Part shown: positions 1 through 8,843 of the stretch, piece by piece
Layout of the letters: each line of letters begins with the position of its first letter
Numbering within the stretch: the first letter of the stretch is position 1
Source of the DNA: Amia ocellicauda
Taxonomy: Eukaryota; Chordata; Actinopteri; Amiiformes; Amiidae
DNA: 64,000 nt
NCBI RefSeq assembly: GCF_036373705.1
Contig: NW_027102662.1
Span: forward strand, 372,001 to 436,000
Reading direction: 5' to 3'
Program-made: the position numbers and the translations under genes
Notes under the pieces: generated by a model
Database searches by the model: none
The model's input: the letters and a program-made list of their open reading frames with translations, nothing else
Told to the model about the DNA's origin: nothing

Positions 1-588
1 CGTAAGGTGTAGAAGGCACAATAGCTCTGTGATTGTCTGATGGTGGCACAAGACGAGCAGCAGCTGTTTGAACAAGCCAGTGAGCATCACCTTGTTGGGG
101 TAAGTGTAAGTCTTGTCATAGCTCAGGGCGTTCTTCCTTTGAAAGAGTTTCCAAAGTGTCCTGATGTGTCCTTGAGCAATGCAAAATAGGTCAGTGAAAA
201 TAGAAACCTTTATCTCACAGGCTGGCCCACGGGAAACACCTGTGCGCGTTTTACCAGCCGGCTTCGATGGGAGCCATTCAAAACACCACGACATGTCGGT
301 TTCCGTAGTGTAGTGGCTATCACGTTCGCCTCACACGCGAAAGGTCCCTGGTTCGAAACCGGGCGGAAACAACCTGCGGTGCACGCGTGCTAGTGCTTTG
401 TTATCTGTCCCTGTAACGCGGCCGGCCATCGTTTTCTCTTCCTCGGAGTGTCAAGAAATCCTGACCTTGAGAACAAACGATCACAGAAGGGTAGCTTTGC
501 GAGGCGCTGGAACTGACAGTTTTAAAATCGATACATGTTGTTGCTGTTACAATACGACCGTAGCAGGATCGGCGACATTGCTGTTACT
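1..588. repeat. Host tRNA-Val repeat unit, left flank of unit A
   Basis: Host DNA with no protein gene. It is one partial copy of a repeat that recurs at 16860-17461, 34150-34750, 51070-51660 and 52020-52620. It carries a tRNA-Val(CAC) gene and ends in the target site CTTATG. Short ORFs here follow the repeat and have no protein-like features. Confidence 0.8.
299..371 (+). tRNA. tRNA-Val-CAC: tRNA-Val (anticodon CAC)
   Basis: 73 bases that fold as a full cloverleaf. The acceptor GTTTCCG pairs with CGGAAAC, the discriminator is A, the anticodon loop CTCACAC gives CAC, and the T loop is TTCGAAA. A single T.G wobble occurs in the T stem (CCTGG/CCGGG). It matches the vertebrate tRNA-Val consensus almost exactly. 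The acceptor stem is complete, so this is a tRNA gene and not a SINE head. A CGTTTTC T-run about 60 bases downstream could end Pol III transcription. Confidence 0.9.
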
Positions 589-594
589 CTTATG
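589..594. repeat. Target-site duplication CTTATG, left of unit A
   Basis: This hexamer directly precedes the terminal AGTAGATAG of unit A. The same hexamer lies at 17456-17461, 33491-33496 and 51062-51067 next to element ends. It occurs singly at the empty sites 34745, 51655 and 52616. Polintons characteristically make 6-bp duplications. Confidence 0.85.
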
Positions 595-778
595 AGTAGA
601 TAGTAGGGTTTTATGGGCGCGGCCTATTTTGTTATGACGTATGCCCTAAGCTTATTAATATTCCTACGTCATAATTGGGGGGCGTGATTTTAGGTAGAGT
701 TATTTCCTTAATTATTCCTACGTCATATCCGTCAGAAAGTGTACACCCATAAAACCCTGAACAACAAGGCCGCCCATA
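595..778. repeat. Left terminal inverted repeat, unit A
   Basis: About 184 bp, nearly identical to 17462-17645 and the inverse of 33306-33490. It holds three TGACGTA/TACGTCA motifs (ATF/CREB-type sites) and a GGGGGGCGTG box. Polinton inverted repeats serve as integrase substrates and, by analogy with adenovirus, as protein-primed replication origins. Confidence 0.9.
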
Positions 779-1719
779 ACCTGTTGTTCTTGTTGTTCTT
801 GTTGGTCAACTGTAGAGTGTGAATGGGTCGGCTCTTCCTGTAGTGTTTGGGGGTCTTTTTTAAATATACATGTAATGGTTTAGTAAATCTAAACCGTTAT
901 AAGATCAACAAGTTCTGTTGTCTGTAATGGTCCCAGGTCTTAACAATGCCAGTTTTGAATAGTGCGTTTATCATATTCACACTGTCTCTGTCTGTCTCTC
1001 TCTCTCTCTCGCCCAATCATTTTATAAGATCAACAAGTTCTGTTGTCTGTTATGATCCCAGGTCCTAACAATGCCTGTTTTGCATAGGGTACTTATGTTA
1101 TCCACACTGTATCTGGCTCTGTCTCTCCCCTCAAATTTAATTAAAAATAAAATTAAAAAAGAGGGTGTGTGTGTGGGTGTTTGTGTGTATAGGTTAATTG
1201 TTTTTGTAAAAAAAAAAAAAAAAAGCTGTGGTTATATTTTATCTCTCACATAATGTGTTCAGTCGTTTTACTTAAATACATTCTAGGGTCTTAAAGCTCA
1301 TAAGAGTTAGACTTAAGATAAGGATATGCTTTTAAGGTATTTTAGCAGTCTCAATCCCTGATGATAAGGAATCGTTTAAAAAATAAAAACAACTGATCAC
1401 TCAATGCTAAATAGATCACAACACTCAAGGCTAAATCACTCACACTATGGGTGGCGGGAGTGGGCTCAGACAACAGTACGTATGGCATGTGGTATCAAAA
1501 CATTCAGAATACTTTTAACCTATATAATTTATAAGCTTTGTAAAATAAACCCAAATATCTCTTTTGCGGGGATAAACGCTGGTCTGAGTAGTTTGTGACT
1601 TGTTTAATACCAAACAAAGCATCGCTATTAAAAAAAAAAAAAAAAATCACTGTAAAAGCGCTAGTTATTTTAGATCTTTATAGTTATTTTCTTGGCTCAG
1701 GTTGTTTTTTAGCTTAGGC
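779..1719. repeat. Left subterminal noncoding region with a ~115-bp direct repeat
   Basis: No convincing gene. Two imperfect tandem copies start with TTATAAGATCAACAAGTTC, at about 897-1010 and 1021-1135, and each runs into a TC/TG-rich tail. A GTTCTT run lies at 785-810 and A tracts at about 1208 and 1628. The region is copied in unit B (17646-18640) and only its last 250 bases remain in C and D. Confidence 0.7.
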
Positions 1720-1839
1720 CAGACCAGAGCAATGCCTTACACGCAGATCCGGCATGTGGCCATCAGTATAAGTATGAAGGTCTGGTCTTCAGCTCGACAG
1801 ACTCTTACTGACCTTTCGATTTAAGACTAAAGATCAACA
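1720..1839 (+). promoter_or_regulatory. Probable promoter and 5' UTR of the spliced gene
   Basis: TATAAG at 1767-1772 lies about 70 bases before the ATG at 1840. It is bracketed by inverted CCAGACC and GGTCTGG motifs. Unit A lacks 55 bp present in unit B that contain a second, stronger TATAAA (18593). Units C and D keep a longer version with an ATTGG (inverted CCAAT) box. Confidence 0.5.
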
Positions 1840-3881
1840 ATGTCCGGAAACAACATCAGCGACTTCGATTTAAATGAGTTTTTAGGCAAGTCTTCAGATT
1901 ATTTTCATTGACTCAGAGCGTGTTGTGTGCATGTATTGTAAATAAGGCTATAACATCTGTTTTAAGTTCTGTAAAATTATTTTTCAGCCAGTCAACAAGA
2001 GTTAATTCCCAACGCTGAGGAGATCATCTGGAACAACGACGGTAAGATTTTTGTGTTTGCGCTCATGGGTTCTTATGTATGGGTGTGTGTGGTTTTGAAG
2101 CGGCTCATTAGAGTTATGAAAACGTTTTAATATATATTAATGCCGGTCTCTTTAATTACACAGAAACTATCGAAAGGCCTGTGATTAATGTCTCCGAGGA
2201 TCGACCAAGAGAAGTGGTTGTCCCTAGACAGACTGTCTGCCGACCGGGTAAGAACTAAATCCCTGTTTGTTTGTATAACGTTTCTGTAAGATGTTTGAGT
2301 CCAGTTTTGTTAATTTTAAAAAATTATCCTGTCTAACAGTATTAAGAAACGTGGTTCGAGACAACGAAAGGCCTTCCACATCGAGGGCTTGTTTCGTTTT
2401 ACCTTCGAGAACCGTAACCTTTCAAGAATCTGAAAGGCCATCAGCCCCGGTATCTGATAGCTGTGAGTATATGTCTGCAGCCTGTAAGAGGTTAAAGCTT
2501 TTTATAAAGCGGTGTGGTTAAAGGTTAAACATGTCTCTTACCTTCACAGCGGTGCAAAAAGCTAAACCAGCCGAAAAAAATAAGAAACGATTATTCTGTG
2601 GAGGTAAGTAAGATCTTTCAAACTTTAATGTTTTTAAAAGGGCTTTGTTTGCCCGTTGACGGCTAATATTTAAGCGATGGGTGACCGTTTCCTGTAGGGC
2701 GGGGGGTTCTGGGAAAGATCTTTAGAAGTCCAGACAGGTCTAGGCTTGTTTCTGGGGATCGTGTTTAGAAATGACTGATTGCCGTACCGTCTGGTTAGGA
2801 AGTAAAGCCGTCCGAAAGGGTTTAGTAAGTTGTTTGACTTATCTCCCGCTATTATACTTCTGTTTTAAAGTGGTTGTAGGAAAAGGCTTGAAGGTGTTCA
2901 TTGTATTTAATATTTAAACAGATCGTGAAAACGTTTGTGAAACAGGAAGTCCCGGGATCAGGAATCGTTTACACTTGGAAGGTTCGTTTAAAAATGAAAT
3001 GTTGTTGTGTGTGTGTGTGTTTTATTAACAATATTACAGTTTTTAAAGAAACATTTAAGAAACAGTTTATTTACAGCGGCTTCTCTGTTTTACATTTATT
3101 ATCAAGTCCTAATAAATATATTGTCTGTAAATAATATTGCGTTGTAGTGAATGTCTAAGGCTATTTTCAAAGGTCTAAAAAAGCTAAAGGTTTTGAATGT
3201 CCTGGACATGTTGTTTTAAGTTTGATTTCTGTCGCCGTTTAAAGATGTAAATGTAATGTATATTTTTATTCTTCCCAAGACTCTTGGGATAGTCATTCTG
3301 TGGATGAGCTATTGAGAACAATTACCCCGTCTAAGTGGGATCAAACATCTTCCCCGGTGAGATCACCGAGAGGATCCCCCACGGTGGTCTTGGAGACCCC
3401 CCAACATCTACTCAGGCCACAGCCTTCTGGGGGTAATTCAACACCCCAGATTCAGCCCGCCGCATTGTCGGGCGGAACAAATACAGGCATCCAACAACCT
3501 CATGGGTCGCCGTCAGTCAGGGCTGACACACCACCCAACGACGGCCTGGTTTCAACATCGTTCCCCCAGACCCGTTTCTTGGCTACAGAAACGCGGAACA
3601 GTACCCCGCGCTTGGCCAGGGTGTCACCGCAAAGGCCTTCTTGGTCTCCGTCCATGAGTATACGCTCGCTCCCTGCCTCCTTCGACCGAGATTTACCGGA
3701 GCGACCATCCTTTGAAGCTGAGCCAGGCCACCAGCCCCCGGAGCTACTTCCTGAAGGTCGGCATGAGTTGCTACATACTTTGTTACAAAATCAAAGACTT
3801 GTGTTAGTGGGGCAAAACCTGGTGATAGAGAGCCAAAACACCCTTATTAATACCCTTACTAACGAATTGTACCGTATTTAA
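1840..3881 (+). CDS. Seven-exon gene of unknown function (340 codons)
   Basis: Splicing inferred from sequence: exons 1840-1885, 1988-2041, 2164-2247, 2340-2462, 2550-2603, 2922-2981 and 3280-3881. Every intron is phase 1, the acceptors are pyrimidine-AG, and the total is 1023 nt, ending in a stop. The first donor is AG|GCAAGT, a consensus GC-AG intron. The exon 6 donor (GTTCGT) is weak, and an alternative terminal exon from 3077 would stop at 3145. The protein starts with an acidic-hydrophobic patch (DFDLNEFL), continues through a Pro/Ser/Arg-rich middle with several ERP motifs, and ends in a Leu/Gln/Asn-rich segment likely to form a coiled coil. I recognise no family. Its position, next to the terminus and before polB, suits an early regulatory gene, but that is inference. 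Exons 1-6 are mostly too short to stand out as ORFs. Confidence 0.65.
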
Positions 3882-3927
3882 TGTTTTAATAGACACAAAA
3901 CGCCTTACTATTGTGGGTTGTTGGAAA

Positions 3928-3933
3928 AATAAA
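3928..3933 (+). promoter_or_regulatory. AATAAA poly(A) signal of the spliced gene
   Basis: AATAAA lies 46 bases after the stop codon of the spliced gene, in an A-rich stretch just before the polB region. It is conserved in all units. Confidence 0.5.
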
Positions 3934-4043
3934 AAATAAATTAAAAAATGTCCTGACTTGGTAAAAGAACTCACAAACTAAAGGATTATGAACAAGCTAG
4001 GGCCCCAAAAAGACCTTCCCGAGAGAACATCCCCGGCCCTGTT

Positions 4044-4862
4044 GTGAACTCCTCTGATGTCCCAATGAACCTGGAACTATTACAAATGATAAATGATTTA
4101 AATAACCCCCAATTACCACCGATAGAATGTGAATTAACAGACTTACCAGTGAACCCCGACCTGTTACAGATGGTCAATGATCTAAATAACCACCTCCCAC
4201 CGGTAGCGCTTATAGAGGTTCACCCCCTAGTTCACCCCGATTTGTTTGAAATGGTGGAGGCTTTGGAGGAGCTACCCCGACCAAATTCTGCCCCTATTAT
4301 AAATGATTTGAGACAATTAGAACACAGGATGGCGGCAGAAGCAGCCATCACTATAGAGGAGGGTCTTGACATTAACCGGTTGGATATCTTTGAAGGACTT
4401 TTACAGGCTTTAAATGAGCCTCCTCAAAAAGGGGGTTTTGTAGATGTCAGCAGTGGGGGTGTTCGGAATGTGGAGGGTTCTGAGACTGATAAGGCTGTGG
4501 AGGACATGCTCTGTGAGAATGTAGGGGGTGAAGGCTTTGTTCAAAATGATGATGTGTCCAAGAGTACCAGTGATCCCGTGATTATAGATAGACCGGCCTA
4601 TAACAATTTTGAAATGATTCAGCGTTTTAATTTTGCAGAACTTTTAAATTGTGACAATTATGCAGAAATATTTGTCAACATACACGAGGCCTTGCAGAAA
4701 ATGCTTGAACAGGTTGCTGAAAGGGTCAGACCTCGAGATGTTGTACAGTTAGAACTCAGAGGGGATGATTTGTTTAGCAACCTATCTGTAATGCTGAGTG
4801 GAGATAATTTAGATGTCTGGCTAAAATCGAAGCGTTATTGCAAAGTAACGCAGCCATCTTAG
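4044..4862 (+). CDS. POLB: DNA polymerase B, N-terminal part (separate ORF)
   Basis: 272 aa read from a GTG; there is no good AUG start. An in-frame ATG at 3948 is followed by TGA two codons later, and this is the same in all four units. Three degenerate repeats of the form N-x-(E/D)-L-(L/F)-x-M-(I/V) sit at residues 9-20, 37-48 and 64-75. The last ~90 residues (NFAELL..., then a VQLELRG stretch) resemble the N-terminal region of Polinton/adintovirus PolB. The downstream ORF overlaps in the -1 frame and continues that resemblance, so the two are probably one gene split by a frameshift near 4820. The frameshift is also present in every unit. Confidence 0.7.
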   Translation: MNSSDVPMNLELLQMINDLNNPQLPPIECELTDLPVNPDLLQMVNDLNNHLPPVALIEVHPLVHPDLFEMVEALEELPRPNSAPIINDLRQLEHRMAAEAAITIEEGLDINRLDIFEGLLQALNEPPQKGGFVDVSSGGVRNVEGSETDKAVEDMLCENVGGEGFVQNDDVSKSTSDPVIIDRPAYNNFEMIQRFNFAELLNCDNYAEIFVNIHEALQKMLEQVAERVRPRDVVQLELRGDDLFSNLSVMLSGDNLDVWLKSKRYCKVTQPS

Positions 4863-5992
4863 CTGATGAAAGTCTGTCTCTGGTAATGAATGTGGTTCGT
4901 AACCCTGAGGGTGGGGCGCTTAGAAGACTGTCGAAATGCTTGAAGAACGACATAATTAGGACCAAGCTCAGGCAATTAGTGGTGAGTTCCAGTGGGGACA
5001 ATAAGCTCTGTTTTGCTTACAGTTTAATAAAACTACTCACCCCCGACATGCCTGAACCCCAAGCTCTGCAAGAGGCTTTAATGCTTCATCAGAGGGCCTG
5101 CTTAAACTCTCAACAGATGGTTGCCTTTTCAGACATCACCAAGTTTGAGGAGTTGTTGTCTTTAAAAATTGTTGTGTGGTACCGTTGTGAGGTAAAGGAA
5201 GTATTTGTGAAATTTCAGATACATCCTGAAACCCATACACAGACACTGTTTCTCTTCCTAAGTGATAGTCATTACTTTGGAATAAAGAGTTTGACGGCTT
5301 TTTTGGGTTGTTCGTATGTTTGTCATTGGTGTTATAAGGCCTTCAATGATAAGCTTAAGCACCGCTGTGACGGTTACTGTAACGTCTGTTTCAATCCGCA
5401 ATGTCGTAAGGGTTTGGCCCCTACCATCCGATGTAAAGATTGCTTAAGGATTTGTCTCTCAGCGTTCTGTTTTTCCGAGCATAAGGTACAGAGGGCCGCT
5501 GCTGAGGGGGTTAAAAAACGGAGTTATTGTGATCAAACTAAATATTGCCCGCAGTGTTGCCTCCAGTACCGTTTTCATGAGGTTAAACCACACAAATGTC
5601 TGGAGCCGAGATGCAGGATCTGTAATGCTGATTTAACCCCGGGGTCCGAACACCAGTGCTTTATTCAGCCGGTTAAAAAGGAGCCGCCGCACAACCGGTA
5701 TGTCTTTTTTGCTTTTGAATGCCGGCAAGAAAACGGGGTCCACGTTGCTAATTATATACACTGTATTGACATGTTGGATCGTGAGTGGTCAGCTAGCGGT
5801 GAGAGTTGTGTCAGGGATTTCTTTACGCGGTATCGCGGTCCAAAATACCTCAATTACACATTTATTGCCCACAATGCTAAGGGTTATGATTCTTACATTT
5901 TGATGAAGTATCTGGTGGAAAATGGGGTGACCCCAAAAATAATAGCTCAGGGTAGCAAGATCATGTGTTTCACCGACGAAGCTTTCAACTAA
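4838..5992 (+). CDS. POLB: DNA polymerase B, zinc-finger and exonuclease part
   Basis: 384 aa. The frame is open from about 4809 with no AUG at its head (TTG at 4838), consistent with being the middle of a broken gene. Residues 158-275 are Cys/His-rich, with repeated CxxC pairs, as in Polinton PolB before the exonuclease. Exo I reads FFAFEC at 290-295: the usual catalytic Asp (FDFE) is Ala (codon 5711-5713). Unit C keeps Asp here. Exo II is FIAHN with YD at 350-351. The ORF ends at TAA 5990-5992, and the same frame reopens directly after it. Proofreading would probably be impaired by the Ala, even without the stop. Confidence 0.85.
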   Translation: MQSNAAILADESLSLVMNVVRNPEGGALRRLSKCLKNDIIRTKLRQLVVSSSGDNKLCFAYSLIKLLTPDMPEPQALQEALMLHQRACLNSQQMVAFSDITKFEELLSLKIVVWYRCEVKEVFVKFQIHPETHTQTLFLFLSDSHYFGIKSLTAFLGCSYVCHWCYKAFNDKLKHRCDGYCNVCFNPQCRKGLAPTIRCKDCLRICLSAFCFSEHKVQRAAAEGVKKRSYCDQTKYCPQCCLQYRFHEVKPHKCLEPRCRICNADLTPGSEHQCFIQPVKKEPPHNRYVFFAFECRQENGVHVANYIHCIDMLDREWSASGESCVRDFFTRYRGPKYLNYTFIAHNAKGYDSYILMKYLVENGVTPKIIAQGSKIMCFTDEAFN

Positions 5993-6022
5993 CGTTACAT
6001 AGACTCGTTAAATTTCCTCCCC

Positions 6023-8176
6023 ATGAAATTGAGCGCTTTGCCTAAGGCTCTGGGTTTTGAGGCTCAGAAGAAAGGTTGGTTCTGCCATTTTTTTAATACT
6101 AAGGACACTCAAAATTATCGAGGGTCCTACCCGCCCGCCTCTTATTATGGGGTTGATACTATGATGTCTCATGAGAGGGAGGAATTCTTTAAATGGTACA
6201 ATACGGTTAAGGGAGGTGTTTTTGATTTCCGAGAAGAGATGGCCGCTTATTGTAAAAATGATGTGGTGATCCTTAAAGAAGCCTGTGTGCGTTTCCGCGC
6301 CGAGGTTATCAACACATCGGGTCTCGACCCTTTGCAAAGTGTGACCATAGCGTCTCTCTGCATGAAAATGTATCGGTCCAATTTCTTGCAGAAAAACACT
6401 ATAGCGGTCACCACTTCTGACAACTATCGTGCTAGACAAAAGAACTTTTCGACTGTCTCCATACAGTGGCTGGAATACCTGAGTGCCCGGGATAACATCT
6501 TCATCAGACATGCTTTAAATCAAGGGGAAGTCAAAATGGGGCCTTATGACTTAGACGGTTTTAGCGACGTGTCCGGGCGGCATACCGCTTATGAGTTTGC
6601 AGGTTGTATTTACCATGGCTGTCCTCAGTGCTTCGACCCAAACACCTTTAACCCCGTAACACAAAAACTCTCCGGTGATATGTACTATGATTTCCAGGAA
6701 CGAATTGAAACTTTAAAAAACACCTATGGTTTGAACGTGCTGGTGATTTGGAAACACGAGTGGACGACCCTGAAGCAACAGGAAGCGGGGGTACAACGGT
6801 TTATGGAAACCTTGGACTTTCCTGAACGTCTAGAGCCCCGGGATGCGTTATTTGGGGGTCGTACCAACGCCCTCTGTTTACATTATGAGGTAAAGGAGGG
6901 TGAGAGAGTAGATTACTATGATTTCACCAGTCTGTACCCTTATGTCAACAAGACCAAAATGTACCCGGTGGGGCGTCCAACCATTGTTTATCGTGACTTT
7001 CTCGAAATCGGACATTACTTTGGTTTGATCAAAGTCACCATGTACCCTCCTCGCGAGCTGTTCTTACCCGTGTTGCCTTACAGGTGTTCGGGAAAATTGA
7101 TGTTCCCTCTGTGTAGAACGTGTGTGGAAACTGAAAATCAAACTACCTCTTGTCTGCACAGTGATGAAGAGAGAGCGCTGACGGGTGTCTGGTGTAGCAT
7201 TGAGCTTGACAAGGCGGTGGAGAAAGGTTACAGAGTCGGTAAGGTGAATGAGGTTTGGCATTTTTCTGAAAAATCTGATACTCTTTTTGCTGATTACATT
7301 ATGACCCATCTGAAAGGGAAACAGGAGGCATCGGGCTATCCCTCATGGTGTGTTGACTCCGCGGCCAAAGAGCGATACGTTCAGCAATATTTTGAAAAGG
7401 AAGGGATCCGTCTAGAGCCGGGGAACATAACTGTCAACCCCGCCAAGAGACAAATGTCCAAACTGATTTTAAACAGTCTGTGGGGTAAGTTTGGGGAAAG
7501 AAATTACCGTCTAAACACAACCTTGATTAAAACCCCTGAACAGTTTATAGAATTTATGTTTTCCAAACAACATGCAGTATCACACTTTCAATTCTTAAAT
7601 GACCACGTGGCACAGGTCCAGTGGAGGGCCCCTAAAGATTTCCCCACCAAACAGGGGAACGTTAATGTTTTCATAGCGTTTTTTACCACGGCTTACGCCC
7701 GGCTTGAACTGTACAACTTAATGGATCAGTTGCAGGAACGCACGCTCTATCATGATACTGACTCTGTAATCTTTGTCACCAGGCCAGGGGATTGGGTCCC
7801 TCCCCTCGGGGACTACCTTGGGGAGTTAACGAGCGAACTAGATCCTCAGGACCACATAGTGGAGTTTGTTTCAGGGGGTCCTAAGACTTACGCATACAGA
7901 ACGGCTGCGGGTAAGACCTGTATGAAAGTTAAGGGTTTCACTCTGAACCATTGTAACAACAAGCTCATTAACATCAAGTCTCTGACGACCCTGGTAGAAA
8001 GTTTTGTAACCGAGAAAGACGCGCCTCCTCGTGAGATTATTACAGCCGGAAATCAGATCTATCGCAATAAAAAGGGGTACACGTTGGAAAATAGATCACT
8101 AAACAAACGATTCAGGGTGGTGTACAATAAAAGAGTGTTGAAGACTGATTATACCACTCTGCCTTATGGATATTAG
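6023..8176 (+). CDS. POLB: DNA polymerase B, catalytic part
   Basis: 717 aa in the same frame as the preceding ORF, with 10 sense codons between the TAA and this ATG. Exo III has YxxxD at Y76/D80. Polymerase motif A is D300-FTSLYP, motif B is NSLWGKFG (484-491), motif C is DTDS (578-581) and KVKG is at 635-638. These are the hallmarks of family B, protein-primed polymerases that copy linear genomes from a terminal protein. The catalytic core looks unbroken here. The final 11 bases overlap the ATPase start. An ATG at this position probably only marks where the broken gene resumes. Confidence 0.92.
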   Translation: MKLSALPKALGFEAQKKGWFCHFFNTKDTQNYRGSYPPASYYGVDTMMSHEREEFFKWYNTVKGGVFDFREEMAAYCKNDVVILKEACVRFRAEVINTSGLDPLQSVTIASLCMKMYRSNFLQKNTIAVTTSDNYRARQKNFSTVSIQWLEYLSARDNIFIRHALNQGEVKMGPYDLDGFSDVSGRHTAYEFAGCIYHGCPQCFDPNTFNPVTQKLSGDMYYDFQERIETLKNTYGLNVLVIWKHEWTTLKQQEAGVQRFMETLDFPERLEPRDALFGGRTNALCLHYEVKEGERVDYYDFTSLYPYVNKTKMYPVGRPTIVYRDFLEIGHYFGLIKVTMYPPRELFLPVLPYRCSGKLMFPLCRTCVETENQTTSCLHSDEERALTGVWCSIELDKAVEKGYRVGKVNEVWHFSEKSDTLFADYIMTHLKGKQEASGYPSWCVDSAAKERYVQQYFEKEGIRLEPGNITVNPAKRQMSKLILNSLWGKFGERNYRLNTTLIKTPEQFIEFMFSKQHAVSHFQFLNDHVAQVQWRAPKDFPTKQGNVNVFIAFFTTAYARLELYNLMDQLQERTLYHDTDSVIFVTRPGDWVPPLGDYLGELTSELDPQDHIVEFVSGGPKTYAYRTAAGKTCMKVKGFTLNHCNNKLINIKSLTTLVESFVTEKDAPPREIITAGNQIYRNKKGYTLENRSLNKRFRVVYNKRVLKTDYTTLPYGY

Positions 8177-8837
8177 CGGTGGTTTTGATAACAGACTTCA
8201 ACACCCTTTCTCCTGTATTATAGCCGGTCCCTCCAATTCGGGGAAGAGCTATCTTATAAAGAACATCATAGAAGATGTGGACGCAACCGTGTCCCAAGCT
8301 CTTGACAACATAGTGTGGTGTTACTCTTGCTGGCAACCTCTCTACGATGATTTGGCTTCGAAAAAAAATAATCTGAAATTTGTGCAAGGTCTCCCCGCCT
8401 CGTTGTGTGACGATGACTTGTTCCCGCCCGGTCAAACTAATCTAGTGATCCTTGATGACCTGATGGAGCAGGCCGGTGACAACAGTGAAGTGGAAAAAGC
8501 TTTCACAAAGTACACTCATCATAGGAATTTAAGTATTATTTATTTAGTTCAAAATCTATTTTTTCAAGGTAAAAAAAGCCACACTATTAATTTAAATGCC
8601 AATTATATAATTCTTTTTAAAAACCCCAGAGATAAACTACAGGTCACCGTCTTGGCTCGTCAAATATACCCTAACCAGACCAAGTTCTTTTTGGAGGCAT
8701 TTAAAGATGCCACCAAAAAACCCTACGGGTACTTGATTGCGGACTTAAAAGCACAAACCCCAGAAGACTTTCGCCTCAGAACAGGTTTGTGCCCACCCGA
8801 TTGGCCGGCAGTGTATGTGCTAAAGAAAAGGAAATAA
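8166..8837 (+). CDS. ATP: A32/FtsK-like genome-packaging ATPase
   Basis: 223 aa. Walker A is GPSNSGKS (21-28), Walker B is LVILDD (93-98), and the motif NANYIILFKNPRD follows at about 150-162. This is the arrangement of the poxvirus A32-like packaging ATPases of Polintons. It would pump the genome into capsids. The start ATG overlaps the end of polB by 11 bases, so both are probably on one transcript. Intact in units A, B and C. Confidence 0.92.
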   Translation: MDISGGFDNRLQHPFSCIIAGPSNSGKSYLIKNIIEDVDATVSQALDNIVWCYSCWQPLYDDLASKKNNLKFVQGLPASLCDDDLFPPGQTNLVILDDLMEQAGDNSEVEKAFTKYTHHRNLSIIYLVQNLFFQGKKSHTINLNANYIILFKNPRDKLQVTVLARQIYPNQTKFFLEAFKDATKKPYGYLIADLKAQTPEDFRLRTGLCPPDWPAVYVLKKRK

Positions 8838-8843
8838 ATAAGA

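Noticed and set aside
299-371. tRNA-derived SINE instead of tRNA genes
   Set aside because: The cloverleaf is complete, including both sides of the acceptor stem and a normal discriminator. Copies alternate AAC and CAC in tandem repeats, and I see no SINE body with A-rich or 3' tail and no own target duplication.
398-595. 65-aa ORF in the flank and its copies (17256, 34461, 51371, 52333)
   Set aside because: They follow the repeat, begin at different points and include simple-sequence leucine runs. No domain is visible.
3077-3147. Alternative last exon of the spliced gene
   Set aside because: The acceptor and frame are possible, but it would add only 23 residues and stop. The main last exon is far longer and in phase, so I treat this as at most a minor form.
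4806-4862. Programmed -1 frameshift joining the two polB ORFs
   Set aside because: No X-XXY-YYZ heptamer and no obvious following stem or pseudoknot. An old single-base loss explains it more simply.
6008-6511. 167-aa - strand ORF opposite polB
   Set aside because: It lies antisense to the conserved PolB exonuclease region and has no own motifs; in unit B it is already cut to 64 aa.
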